Source: JBJYKD01 sp049310025 (GTDB lineage: Bacteria > Bacillota > Thermosediminibacteria > Thermosediminibacterales > Tepidanaerobacteraceae). From it: DNA of 64,000 nucleotides. The notes beneath the pieces are model-generated. The model ran no database searches and was not told the origin of the DNA. It saw only the letters and a program-made list of their open reading frames with translations. Positions 1 to 7,245 of the stretch are shown here, one piece after another. A program made the translations under genes and the position numbers. The stretch lies in the NCBI RefSeq assembly GCF_049310025.1, contig NZ_JBJYKD010000006.1, forward strand, positions 60,206-124,205, in the 5' to 3' direction. Position 1 is the first letter of the stretch. Every line of letters begins with the position of its first letter.

Positions 1-141
1 CAAGGCGTTGAAGTATACAACCCCGCCTTCGACGTAACTCCTGCCGAAAACATAACCGGAATAATAACGGAAAAGGGCATTATTAAACCGCCGTTTATGG
101 AGAATATTATGAAATTGAAATACTGCCATACTAAAAGCTGA
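1..141 (+). CDS. mtnA: C-terminal end of S-methyl-5-thioribose-1-phosphate isomerase (partial)
   Basis: Only the last 46 codons are in the window, read in frame from base 1 to a TGA at 139-141. The peptide contains VYNPAFDVTP followed by an IITEKG motif, which is the conserved C-terminal signature of MtnA and of the related eIF2B-like sugar-phosphate isomerases. MtnA converts methylthioribose-1-phosphate to methylthioribulose-1-phosphate in methionine salvage. The tail after the motif is short, as in the family. The related ribose-1,5-bisphosphate isomerase cannot be excluded from this fragment. Confidence 0.75.
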   Translation, partial: QGVEVYNPAFDVTPAENITGIITEKGIIKPPFMENIMKLKYCHTKS

Positions 142-608
142 TATATTTAAAGGCAAGTGAAGGACAACGTGTTGACTGCTCTTTCGACCTCGCGTATATT
201 CCTGCCCGCAAGGCAGAGTTCTTGAGGCGTGCGGCAACCGTCGCGTCTTCACTTTTTTGAAAGGCTTTTTTTCTTTCATTACAGGTGGCACTTTTAACCC
301 GAGCATCAGAAAACCGTCCATTTCGTCCTTTAAAACCATATCGTTCTCTCTCTTTTTTCTACTCTGGTAAAATTTATATTGAGAACAAGAAGAAGCCCTC
401 CGGGAAGTGGTTGCAAAAATCAACCAGCAACAGGATTTGCAAGAACTAATCCCATGGATGAGAGAACAAAAGGCCAGCCTAAATATACACTAAATATACA
501 GCTATGAAAAATAGAGCTAAAGAACACCTGATTGAAAAAGTTGGTGACCAACTTCGGGCTATGATGCCATGGTTAGAAAAACGGGAATTAGTGTAGGAAC
601 TTTTTTTA
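142..608. other. Non-coding or degenerate stretch downstream of mtnA
   Basis: No intact gene is visible. Two short open stretches on the plus strand (about 388-492 and 504-596, the second 30 codons from an ATG) share the similar peptides ELIPWM and AMMPWLEKRELV, so they may be decayed copies of one domain. I cannot name it. A minus-strand frame from 339 toward the window edge stays open, but it mostly lies antisense to mtnA and has no recognisable domain. Confidence 0.4.
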
Positions 609-637
609 GGGAGGATTTTAAAATCCTCCTTATTTTT
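609..637 (+). terminator. Rho-independent terminator-like hairpin
   Basis: A perfect 20-base palindrome, GGAGGATTTT/AAAATCCTCC at 610-629, is followed by TTATTTTT. It would end transcription from the mtnA side, and could also act on the minus strand, where an AAAAAAA run on the other flank gives a T-tract. Confidence 0.6.
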
Positions 638-686
638 GATATTGAAATGTTTATTGCATCATAAAAGTGGACAGCCCTTGATATAA

Positions 687-1307
687 TCAATTATATTGAT
701 AGTAAACATCTTTTTTACCTACTACAAGTATGAGAACTTTCTTTAATGTTTCTTCCTTGAGCCTTTCCCGGGCCTTCAGGCTATCTATATATCTTTTCAG
801 CTGTTTAAGGCCTTCTTGCGTGAAGAGCTACAGCATTTACGAGCCGGTTATTGTCTAAATTTAGACCTCTCTGCAAATTCTCGTAAAACCTTTCCCAGTA
901 AACCGTTTTGATAACATAATTGGGTATTGATAGTATAACCCGGTTTAATAAATTCTTTTTGTGTAAAACCAATAATTAAAGCTCTCCTTTAACTTTTTCT
1001 CGCCGGAGCTGGTATCAATGCCTGCAAAGCTTACTTTAAATATGAGGTAGCTGTTTTTCTTCGGGGTGGGGTGCTTCCCTATATACAGGTCTCCGAAAAG
1101 CTCGTTAAATTCCTTTTGGGAATTTACATCATAGTAACTTTCCAGCATGGATATAAAAAGGCTTTTGCCGAACCTTCGGGGCCTTATAAAAAACTGATAT
1201 GGAGCATAGTTTTCCAGCACTTCTATGTATTTTGTCTTGTCGACATACAAATAATTTTCTTTTCTTAAAATTTTAAAGTTGGAAATGCCGTAAGGAATCT
1301 TTTTCAA
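687..1307 (-). pseudogene. Decayed AAA-ATPase-like / PD-(D/E)XK nuclease family gene
   Basis: The first 120 codons (1307 down to 945, TTG start after a GAGGTG site) match the N-terminus of the AAA-ATPase-like plus DUF1703-type nuclease family. They include YVDKTKYI and the P-loop-like PRRFGKS with the following SMLESYY. Family members are usually 500-580 residues, but this frame stops at 945. Further fragments follow on the same strand: PNYVIKTVYWERFYENL at about 880-935, and a C-terminal piece with QLKRYIDSLKARERL and a VLILVVGKK strand ending in TGA at 687. The order fits one gene that lost several hundred internal codons and acquired frameshifts. Such genes are often multicopy and act in genome conflict, but this copy is almost certainly dead. 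Confidence 0.75.
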
Positions 1308-1469
1308 GGGTTTTCACCTCGATTCCTATTTTCTCGAGTATAGCATTTCCAGGAAAAAAATAAAGATAACCGTACGTTTTTAATATATTTTCATGAAGTT
1401 GATTATAAAAAAGACTTTTAATATCAGGCAAGTTAAGTTTTGAAAAGTATTTTTAATCGAATATTGTTA

Positions 1470-1498
1470 TTGACATATGCTCATAATATTACTATAAT
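1470..1498 (+). promoter_or_regulatory. Sigma-A promoter for the DUF134/Mrp gene group
   Basis: A perfect -35 (TTGACA, 1470-1475), 17-base spacer and perfect -10 (TATAAT, 1493-1498) lie about 50 bases before the GTG of the DUF134 gene. This is the strongest sigma-A promoter seen in the first 5 kb. Confidence 0.85.
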
Positions 1499-1547
1499 AA
1501 AACTGGAGGTTATGAACATAAGACCATAACAAGAGAGGAGAGAAAGA

Positions 1548-2012
1548 GTGCCGAGACCACCCAAATGGCGCAGAGTGGAGTTTTTGCCCGACATAACATA
1601 TTTTAAGCCAGCGGGTGTGCCGCTCCGGCAGCTGGAAGAAGTTATCCTGACGGTGGAAGAACTGGAAGCCATTCGATTAAAGGATCAGGAGGGGCTGGAG
1701 CAGGAAGAATGTGCCGCGAGGATGGGCATTTCCAGGCCCACCTTCTTCAGGATAATAAATTCGGCCCGCAGCAAAGTGGCCGAAGCCCTTGTAAAAGGAA
1801 AGGCCATCAGAATAGAAGGAGGAAATTTCAGAATATCGTGGCCGGTAAGATGCAAAAGATGCGGGCATGTCTGGCGTGAGAGCGGGAAGCCCGATATGAA
1901 TCAGGACTACGAATGCCCCGAATGTCACAGCAGAGAGTGGGTTCCAGCAGGAAATCACCGGGGATGGTGCCATGGCCGCCGGCGAAGAGGGCCGTTTGAT
2001 TATGTAGATTAA
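1548..2012 (+). CDS. DUF134 (UPF0251) family HTH regulator with C-terminal zinc ribbon
   Basis: A 154-residue protein starting at GTG after an AGAGGAG site. The N-terminus (PRPPKWRRVEFLPD) and the LTVEELEAIRLKD and GISRPTFFRI stretches are the hallmark of the DUF134 (UPF0251) family. These proteins carry a sigma-70-region-4-like helix-turn-helix (about residues 40-80). The C-terminal part adds two Cys pairs (CKRCG and CPEC, about 103-130) that look like a zinc ribbon. Members often sit beside NifX-like and Mrp-like iron-sulfur genes, exactly as here, so a role in regulating that cluster is likely but inferred. It precedes mrp by about 110 bases. Confidence 0.85.
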   Translation: MPRPPKWRRVEFLPDITYFKPAGVPLRQLEEVILTVEELEAIRLKDQEGLEQEECAARMGISRPTFFRIINSARSKVAEALVKGKAIRIEGGNFRISWPVRCKRCGHVWRESGKPDMNQDYECPECHSREWVPAGNHRGWCHGRRRRGPFDYVD

Positions 2013-2124
2013 CCCTGGGCAAAAGGCGGTTAATCTGCCGAATGAGCCTGACATTTTTATCATATGCTGTTGCCGCATATGCGGTTTGAATGTGCTCATA
2101 ATCAAAAAAGAAAGGGTGTATTTG

Positions 2125-2964
2125 ATGAATCAAAATGAAGCTGATGCACAGAAAGATGGGGTCAAAACAGCCAATAATGCTCCGGAGGTAGACAAAATCC
2201 CTGCAGGTGAATTAAACCGCATAAAAAACGTGATAGCTGTCATGAGCGGGAAAGGCGGTGTAGGCAAGTCCACCGTAACCGGGCTTCTGGCTGTAAGCCT
2301 GCAGAGGGAAGGCTACAAAGTGGGCATCCTTGATGCCGATATCACCGGCCCCAGCATACCCAGGATGTTCGGCGTAAAAAAGCGCCCCGAGAATATAGGT
2401 TTCGGCCTGATGCCGCCCGAAAGCTCCTCGGGAATTCGGATAATGTCGCTGAATCTATTGCTGGATAATGAAGATGACCCTGTCATCTGGAGAGGTCCGC
2501 TTATTGCAAACGCAGTAAAACAGTTCTGGAGCGATGTGATTTGGGGAGACCTTGACTTTTTGCTCATTGACCTTCCTCCTGGCACCGGGGACGCACCGCT
2601 TACCGTCATGCAGTCTTTACCCGTGGACGCACTGGTAATCGTCTCATCGCCTCAGGATCTGGTTATGATGGTAGTGAAAAAGGCCATAAAAATGACCCGG
2701 ATGATGGGCGTTCCCGTATTGGGCCTTGTGGAGAATTACAGTTACCTGGTTTGCCCCAAATGCGGCGAAAAGATAAAAGTATTCGGTGAAAGCCGCGGAA
2801 AGGAAGCTGCAGAGCAGGTGCAGATTCCATATCTAGGTTCCCTGCCGGTGGACCACAGGCTCACGGAATTGTGCGACAGCGGCAAAATAGAAATGTACAA
2901 TAGCGATGAGATAAAGCGTATGGGAGAATGGGTAAAAGATCTGGAACGTCTTAAAAAGAAATAA
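2125..2964 (+). CDS. mrp: Mrp/ApbC/NBP35-family iron-sulfur cluster carrier ATPase
   Basis: A 279-residue P-loop protein. The deviant Walker A GKGGVGKS lies at residues 42-49, LLIDLPPGTGD (about 146-156) is the Mrp signature, and a CPKC pair at 210-213 is the cluster-binding CxxC that bridges the homodimer. The family loads and delivers Fe-S clusters in the cytosol. An in-frame ATG at 2086 would add 13 residues, but the ATG at 2125 has a well-spaced AAAGGGTG site, so I prefer it. It is followed by the DUF5320 and NifX-like genes, an arrangement common in anaerobes. Confidence 0.9.
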   Translation: MNQNEADAQKDGVKTANNAPEVDKIPAGELNRIKNVIAVMSGKGGVGKSTVTGLLAVSLQREGYKVGILDADITGPSIPRMFGVKKRPENIGFGLMPPESSSGIRIMSLNLLLDNEDDPVIWRGPLIANAVKQFWSDVIWGDLDFLLIDLPPGTGDAPLTVMQSLPVDALVIVSSPQDLVMMVVKKAIKMTRMMGVPVLGLVENYSYLVCPKCGEKIKVFGESRGKEAAEQVQIPYLGSLPVDHRLTELCDSGKIEMYNSDEIKRMGEWVKDLERLKKK

Positions 2965-3044
2965 AACTACTTGACTGTCGGAGATGGCCCGACACCTCCG
3001 GCAGCGGACTTAGTATTTACGATCACAGAAAGGAGGTGAAAAAC

Positions 3045-3443
3045 ATGCCGAGAGGCGATGGAACGGGCCCCATGGGGTTCGGCCCCATGACTGGCAGAGC
3101 CGCAGGTTTCTGCGCCGGTTTTCCGGTACCGGGCTATATGAACCCTGTCGGGAGATTCTGGCCGAGAGCGGCAGGTTATGGACTTGGCCTCGGGTTTGGT
3201 GCCGGCCGCGGATGGAGGCGGCGCTACTATGCCACGGGTCTGCCGTTCTGGGCAAGGGGATACTACCTATATGGTCCCGCAGCGGTATATCCTGCCGCCG
3301 GGGATGAACAAAAGTATGAGACAGAGGTCCTTTCCCGAGAGGCCGAAATCTTAAGAGAGCAGCTAAAAGAAATAGAAGAGAGACTGGAACAGCTCAAAAG
3401 GGCAAAAAAAGAAGGCCTTGATGAAGAAAAAGGCCGGGAATAA
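3045..3443 (+). CDS. DUF5320 family protein, glycine/arginine-rich with C-terminal coiled coil
   Basis: A 132-residue protein whose first residues, MPRGDGTGPMGFGPMTGRAAG, are the defining signature of DUF5320. The middle is rich in Gly, Arg, Tyr and Pro. The last 35 residues are Glu/Lys-rich with a heptad-like pattern (ILREQLKEIEERLEQL), predicting a coiled coil. The ATG at 3045 has an AGGAGGTG site seven bases upstream; an upstream in-frame GTG lies inside that site and was rejected. Function is unknown. The family regularly neighbours Mrp and NifX-like proteins, suggesting a part in iron-sulfur or metal-cofactor handling. Confidence 0.8.
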   Translation: MPRGDGTGPMGFGPMTGRAAGFCAGFPVPGYMNPVGRFWPRAAGYGLGLGFGAGRGWRRRYYATGLPFWARGYYLYGPAAVYPAAGDEQKYETEVLSREAEILREQLKEIEERLEQLKRAKKEGLDEEKGRE

Positions 3444-3453
3444 AATGAGCTTA

Positions 3454-3488
3454 CCGGCAGGGGGCGGGTGGCGGCCTGCCCCTGCCGG
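3454..3488 (+). terminator. GC-rich hairpin after the DUF5320 gene
   Basis: The arms CCGGCAGGGG (3454-3463) and CCCCTGCCGG (3479-3488) pair perfectly over 10 bases. The tail ACTTTGT has only a weak T-run, so this may be a terminator or an mRNA 3' end stabiliser. Confidence 0.5.
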
Positions 3489-3653
3489 ACTTTGTAAAGT
3501 AGGATGATTATCGATAAAAAATTATATTATAGCTCAAATCTATTATATCACAATCAAAACAGAATATCTAACTTTCTTCTGGCGAAAAAAAGAGAGGGCA
3601 TTTTTGGATAAAGAAAGGGATAACCCAAAATTAAACTAAGCGGGGGACTGAGA

Positions 3654-4010
3654 ATGAAAGTTGCGATTACATCCACAGGCAGTGATCTGGATTCCATGGT
3701 GGATGAGAGATTCGGGCGCTGCAGGTATTTTATTTTTGTTGACCCGGATACTGAGGAATTTGAAGCCATGGAAAATGAATATACGGGCGGCACCCATGGC
3801 ACGGGTGTTCAGGTAGCCCAGTTCATAGTTGATAAGGGGGTTTCCGCCCTTATAACGGGGAATGTGGGCCCCAACGCCATGAGGGTATTGACGGAATCCG
3901 GAATAAAAGTATTTACCACCAATTCTATGAGCGTCAGAGAAGCCGTGGAATATTATAGAGAAGGCAAATTGAGCATGGCTTCTGGCCCCACGACAACACC
4001 GCATATGTAA
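3654..4010 (+). CDS. NifX/NifB-type dinitrogenase cofactor-like protein (first copy)
   Basis: A 118-residue single-domain protein of the NifX/NifB-C (dinitrogenase iron-molybdenum cofactor biosynthesis) family. The N-terminal beta-strand MKVAITSTG, the ERFGRCRYF motif and the late GNVGPNAMRVL motif are typical. Outside nitrogen fixers these small proteins bind Fe-S or Mo/Fe-S clusters (orange-protein-like), so a carrier role is inferred. The start follows a GGGGGACTGAG site. About 100 bases separate it from a second related gene, with which it shares the overall fold but little close sequence. Confidence 0.8.
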   Translation: MKVAITSTGSDLDSMVDERFGRCRYFIFVDPDTEEFEAMENEYTGGTHGTGVQVAQFIVDKGVSALITGNVGPNAMRVLTESGIKVFTTNSMSVREAVEYYREGKLSMASGPTTTPHM

Positions 4011-4107
4011 AACGACAAAAAGTGAACCATTTCCGGCAGAAGAGCGACTTTCTACACTAAGTTCCACACTCATATTAATCAATCTATAGATTTGGAGGAA
4101 TTTTATC

Positions 4108-4476
4108 ATGAAGATAGCCATAGCCACCGATGGGAATATGGTTTCGGCCCATTTCGGGCACTGTCCCCAGTATACCATATATGATGTGGACGAAAAGCAA
4201 AACAGGATAAACTCGAAATTGGTAATTGAAAATCCGGGTCACCAGCCCGGCTTCCTGCCCGGGTATCTGGCAGAATTAGGGGTTAACTGCATTATAGCCG
4301 GGGGCATGGGCCCAAGGGCTCGGGAACTGTTTGCCCAGAATAAAATTGCAACCATAACCGGTGTATCCGGCCGGGTGGACGATGTGATACGGGAATATCT
4401 CAAAGGGAATATGGCGGGCGGCGGCAATCTGTGCGATCACGGAGAAGGAGATCACAGCGGGCATTGCTCCCACTGA
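4108..4476 (+). CDS. NifX/NifB-type dinitrogenase cofactor-like protein (second copy)
   Basis: A 122-residue member of the same family: MKIAIATDG at the N-terminus, the metal-binding-like motif VSAHFGHCPQY, then CIIAGGMGPRA. The C-terminus is Gly/His/Cys-rich, ending in GDHSGHCSH, and could provide extra metal ligands. The ATG follows a TTTGGAGGAATTTT site. The next gene encodes a ferredoxin-containing ATPase 34 bases downstream, the usual partner of this subfamily. Confidence 0.82.
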   Translation: MKIAIATDGNMVSAHFGHCPQYTIYDVDEKQNRINSKLVIENPGHQPGFLPGYLAELGVNCIIAGGMGPRARELFAQNKIATITGVSGRVDDVIREYLKGNMAGGGNLCDHGEGDHSGHCSH

Positions 4477-4510
4477 CGCACAAGATTATTTTCCAAATGG
4501 CGGTGAAGTC

Positions 4511-5305
4511 ATGATAATTGCCATTGCCAGCGGGAAAGGCGGCACAGGGAAGACCACGGTGGCCGTAAATCTTGCCTTTTCATTAAAAGATGATATGCCG
4601 GTGGCATTACTGGACTGCGATGTGGAAGAGCCCAATGCCCATATTTTCCTTATGCCTGAATTTACCGAAAAGGAGCCTGTTACCCTGCCGGTGCCTTCCA
4701 TAGATTCCGATAAATGCACCCACTGCGGAATTTGCACCAAAATATGCGCCTATCATGCCCTGGCCGACCTGGGCAAACAGATACTGGTATTTGAAGAACT
4801 CTGCCACGGCTGCGGGGGATGCAGCCTGCTCTGTCCTCCCGGAGCCATAACGGAAATTCATAAGGAAATAGGGTTTGTGGAACGGGGAACTGCCAGAGGT
4901 ATGGAATTTATCCAGGGGACCCTTTCCATTGGCTCGGTTCTGGCTCCACCGGTAATCAAGAAAGTGAAAAGCAGGATTAAAAGCGGCCCTGTGGTTATAA
5001 CGACTGCGGCAGAAAATCTGCCCGCAAGCAGGCAAGATGGATGCCGCACAAAGTTTCATCAAATCTACCGTTTAAATAACTTCGAGGCTTGCCTCGAAGA
5101 TAAAAATCTAAGAGTTGTTATAATCGACTCGCCTCCCGGCACGTCGTGCCCCATGATAAATGCTGTATCCGGAGCCGATTACTGCGTGCTGGTGACCGAA
5201 CCCACGCCCTTCGGGCTAAACGACCTGAAGCTGGCCGCAGGAGTTGTCAGGGAACTCGGAATCCCTTTCGGCGTTGTAATTCCTCAGGACCGGCGGAGGT
5301 TTTGA
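4511..5305 (+). pseudogene. Ferredoxin-inserted ParA/Mrp-type ATPase, interrupted and truncated
   Basis: The N-terminal part is normal: P-loop GKGGTGKT (8-15), then two 4Fe-4S motifs (Cys 69-79 and 98-108) inserted into the fold, then DSPPGTSCP (206-214) and VTEPTPFGLNDL. Members of this cluster-carrying MinD/Mrp subfamily are usually about 285-290 residues. Two things are odd. Residues about 161-200 look like an in-frame insertion just before the DSPPGTSC block; its DNA contains a perfect palindrome at 5081-5098. The frame also ends abruptly after GIPFGVVI with a foreign PQDRRRF tail, losing the last roughly 50-60 residues. The product probably does not work, although it could still be expressed. 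Confidence 0.65.
5081..5098. repeat. Perfect inverted repeat inside the ferredoxin-ATPase gene
   Basis: TTCGAGGC, TT, GCCTCGAA is an 8-bp perfect hairpin with a two-base loop. It lies in the stretch that interrupts the conserved protein sequence, so it may be part of a small inserted palindromic element. I noticed no other copy in the window. Confidence 0.6.
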
Positions 5306-5427
5306 GGGATATAGTCATGGCTCTAAATAATACGGATTTAATTAAATGTCATAAATAAGATTGACTTAAACAGGCTTTCAGAAAAGGTCCGCAATCCTGC
5401 CAGTTTAATTAAACCTCATAGAAAAGA

Positions 5428-5457
5428 TTGACAAGAAAATAGACAATATCATATAAT
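5428..5457 (+). promoter_or_regulatory. Sigma-A promoter for the ECF S component leader
   Basis: TTGACA (5428-5433), an 18-base spacer and TATAAT (5452-5457). Transcription should start near 5464, which is exactly where the structured leader begins. Confidence 0.85.
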
Positions 5458-5462
5458 AAAAA

Positions 5463-5550
5463 CGAAAGCAGGTATCATGAAGATACGAAAGCATGACCAT
5501 GAAGGTCTATGGCGGATGAATCCGTCAGGGCTTCATGGTCTTTTGTTTTA
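5463..5550 (+). promoter_or_regulatory. Structured 5' leader with an alternative terminator; candidate riboswitch
   Basis: Three consecutive small hairpins can be drawn: 5472-5486 (GTATC, loop ATGAA, GATAC), 5495-5507 (GACC, loop ATGAA, GGTC) and 5511-5526 (GGCGGA, loop TGAA, TCCGTC). A competing 10-bp stem pairs GACCATGAAG (5495-5504) with CTTCATGGTC (5531-5540) and is followed by TTTTGTTTT, so it is a terminator that destroys the second hairpin. An octamer, CGAAAGCA, occurs at 5463-5470 and 5487-5494. The layout fits ligand-controlled attenuation of the downstream transporter. I could not match it from memory to cobalamin, THF, TPP, preQ1, FMN, Moco or ZTP classes. Confidence 0.55.
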
Positions 5551-5604
5551 TCAAAGTTTTTTGTGTATGCCTTGAAATAATAAAATCATCAGGAGGTATC
5601 TCAA

Positions 5605-6135
5605 ATGCCATCAAAAAATTATAATCTTGCCACTTCCGGTTTGCTGATAGCCATCGGTATCCTTTTACCTATAGCTTTTCACTCTTTTAAGATGGGAGGG
5701 CAAATCTTTTTGCCCATGCACCTGCCGGTACTTTTGGGCGGTTTTATGCTGCCCTGGCAATTCGCCGGAGCCGTAGGACTAATTACCCCCTTCCTGAGCT
5801 TCCTGTTTACCTCCATGCCGCCGGTGCCGGGGGTGTTTGGTATGATGGCAGAACTTTTTACATACGGGTTCGTTGCGTCTGTAGCTTATAATAAACTCAG
5901 GCTGGGAATCTATCCGTCTTTGATAACATCAATGCTTGCCGGGAGATTTGTATCTATTGTAGGCAACTGGATTATCGCTGCCGTTATCATGGGCAAAACC
6001 TTTAATTTTGTAAAATTTACTTACGGGCTTTTTGTGGTGGCGCTGCCCGGAATAGCCATTCAATTAATTCTTTTACCGATCCTCGTAAAGTTGATTGTAA
6101 CCGGCAGCAGGAAAAATGAACCGCATAAAATTTAA
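5605..6135 (+). CDS. ECF transporter S component, substrate unknown
   Basis: A 176-residue hydrophobic protein with about six membrane segments. Its N-terminal ATSGLLIAIGILLPIAFH and the MHLPVLLGGF motif are typical of S components of energy-coupling factor vitamin transporters. These bind a vitamin or cofactor precursor and work with a shared EcfAA'T module, which is not next to it. The start has a perfect AGGAGGT site. A structured leader with a terminator precedes it, so its supply is probably controlled by its ligand. The methyltransferase gene starts only 15 bases after its stop, so the two are co-transcribed. Candidate substrates (folate, queuosine precursor, pantothenate, niacin) cannot be separated by eye. 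Confidence 0.8.
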   Translation: MPSKNYNLATSGLLIAIGILLPIAFHSFKMGGQIFLPMHLPVLLGGFMLPWQFAGAVGLITPFLSFLFTSMPPVPGVFGMMAELFTYGFVASVAYNKLRLGIYPSLITSMLAGRFVSIVGNWIIAAVIMGKTFNFVKFTYGLFVVALPGIAIQLILLPILVKLIVTGSRKNEPHKI

Positions 6136-6150
6136 AGGAATGTGATAAAA

Positions 6151-6753
6151 ATGGTGTTGACTCAGAGAGATTTTTTTAACAATTTGGCTTCTGAGTGGGA
6201 CAATAAAGTAACACATGATCCGTTCAAGTTGGCGGAAATAATAAATCTGATAAATTTATCAGAAGGTGCCTGTGTTTTAGATGTGGGGTGTGGCACCGGA
6301 GTGCTGGTTCCTTATATAATTGAAAAAATAGGGCGCTCCGGCCGCATTGTGGGCCTTGACATCGCGGAAAAAATGGTGGAAAGGGCCAGGGAAAAATTTC
6401 CGGAAAGAGACTTTCCGAATGTGGATTTTGTCGCTGGAGACATTATGAATTATAATTCCCGCGATTCCTTTGACTTTATAATATGTTATTCTTCCTTCCC
6501 GCATTTTTCCGACAAAGAACAAAGCATTAAAAAAATGACCTCCCTGTTAAATCCTAAAGGCAAGCTCATCATATGCCATTCCGAAAGCAGGGAAAAGATA
6601 AACGGCCTGCACCGGTCTCTAGATAAAGCCGTATCTTCGGACATTCTGCCCGCCGGCCTGCAGGTGGCGGCCTATATGCAGTCGGCCGGGTTAAAAGTGG
6701 AAACTGTAATAGATGATGAAGAAAAATATGTGATTATAGGTATTAAAGGATAA
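6151..6753 (+). CDS. Class I SAM-dependent methyltransferase
   Basis: A 200-residue Rossmann-fold methyltransferase of the ubiE/Methyltransf_11 type. Motif I is VLDVGCGTGVL, motif II gives the acidic loop VGLDIAEKMVERA, and the post-motif region DFIICYSSFPHF follows. The acceptor is unknown. An in-frame GTG at 6142 lies only two bases from the AAAGGA site, so the ATG at 6151 is preferred. It lies directly behind the ECF S component and shares its leader. This pairing suggests that it modifies, or is limited by, the transported molecule; that is inference. Confidence 0.8.
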   Translation: MVLTQRDFFNNLASEWDNKVTHDPFKLAEIINLINLSEGACVLDVGCGTGVLVPYIIEKIGRSGRIVGLDIAEKMVERAREKFPERDFPNVDFVAGDIMNYNSRDSFDFIICYSSFPHFSDKEQSIKKMTSLLNPKGKLIICHSESREKINGLHRSLDKAVSSDILPAGLQVAAYMQSAGLKVETVIDDEEKYVIIGIKG

Positions 6754-6807
6754 GAAGATGGCTAAATAGATAAGATTTTTGCCGGATTGCATGCGAAACC
6801 CTGCTTA

Positions 6808-6836
6808 TTGCTTTTTTAACCAGAATTTAGTATAAT
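6808..6836 (+). promoter_or_regulatory. Sigma-A promoter of the cobalamin operon
   Basis: TTGCTT (6808-6813), a 17-base spacer and TATAAT (6831-6836). It lies about 100 bases before the riboswitch aptamer. Confidence 0.7.
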
Positions 6837-6944
6837 AAATTAAAAATGATAGATAATTAAAGTGTCTTTAAAAAGCAAGTCATTACGTTTTAATCATTCG
6901 CTGGTGCTGCATCAACGGCGTGAAAGTTTAAATAGAATATTTGA

Positions 6945-7107
6945 GATGCAGGTGTTTTAATCCTCAGGATTAAACTTAAAAGGGAAGTCGGGTGAAAATC
7001 CCGCGCGGTCCCGCCACTGTGAAGGTGAGCCGCCTTATAATACGCCACTGGGAAACCGGGAAGGCATAAGGCGGCGATGAACCTGAGCCAGGAGACCTGC
7101 CTGCATC
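6945..7107 (+). ncRNA. Adenosylcobalamin riboswitch
   Basis: The aptamer shows the B12-box elements in order. They are AAAAGGGAAGTCGGGTGAAA, then CCGCGCGGTCCCGCCACTGT, then a variable arm, then GCCACTGGGAAACCGGGAAG, and finally ATGAACCTGAGCCAGGAGAC. The outer P1 stem is GATGCAGG (6945-6952) with CTGCATC (7101-7107). It precedes cbiM and is followed by a strong terminator at 7167, so ligand binding should cause premature termination of the cobalt-uptake and corrin/haem precursor genes. Confidence 0.97.
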
Positions 7108-7145
7108 CGGATACACTCACCTACGAGAGATAGGGAGGTGTGTTG

Positions 7146-7178
7146 ATGTGCATTTCAACTCGACATAAAACCCCTTAA
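7146..7178 (+). CDS. Possible 10-residue leader peptide between riboswitch and terminator
   Basis: An ATG at 7146, five bases after a GGGAGGTG site, opens MCISTRHKTP and stops at a TAA (7176-7178) that lies inside the 5' arm of the terminator hairpin. Spacing and site strength are as good as for the real genes here. If translated, a ribosome at the stop would disrupt the terminator. It could equally be chance. No family is known for so short a peptide. Confidence 0.35.
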   Translation: MCISTRHKTP

Positions 7179-7204
7179 CTTTTCGTAGTTAAGGGGTTTT
7201 TCGT
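7167..7204 (+). terminator. Terminator of the cobalamin riboswitch expression platform
   Basis: A 14-bp perfect stem (AAAACCCCTTAACT, 7167-7180, with AGTTAAGGGGTTTT, 7187-7200) has a six-base loop and ends in a T-run. It sits 60 bases after the aptamer and about 40 bases before cbiM. Confidence 0.92.
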
Positions 7205-7245
7205 TATAGCTGATGAAGATTATTCAAAAGAGGGAGGTAACGATT

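Noticed and set aside
5146..5358. A 70-codon frame overlapping the end of the ferredoxin-ATPase
   Set aside because: No ribosome site and no motif. Its last part may be the shifted remnant of the lost C-terminus, but I cannot show it.
5463..5550. Leader identified as a molybdenum-cofactor or THF riboswitch
   Set aside because: The conserved blocks I remember for those classes are absent; only the general attenuator layout is supported.
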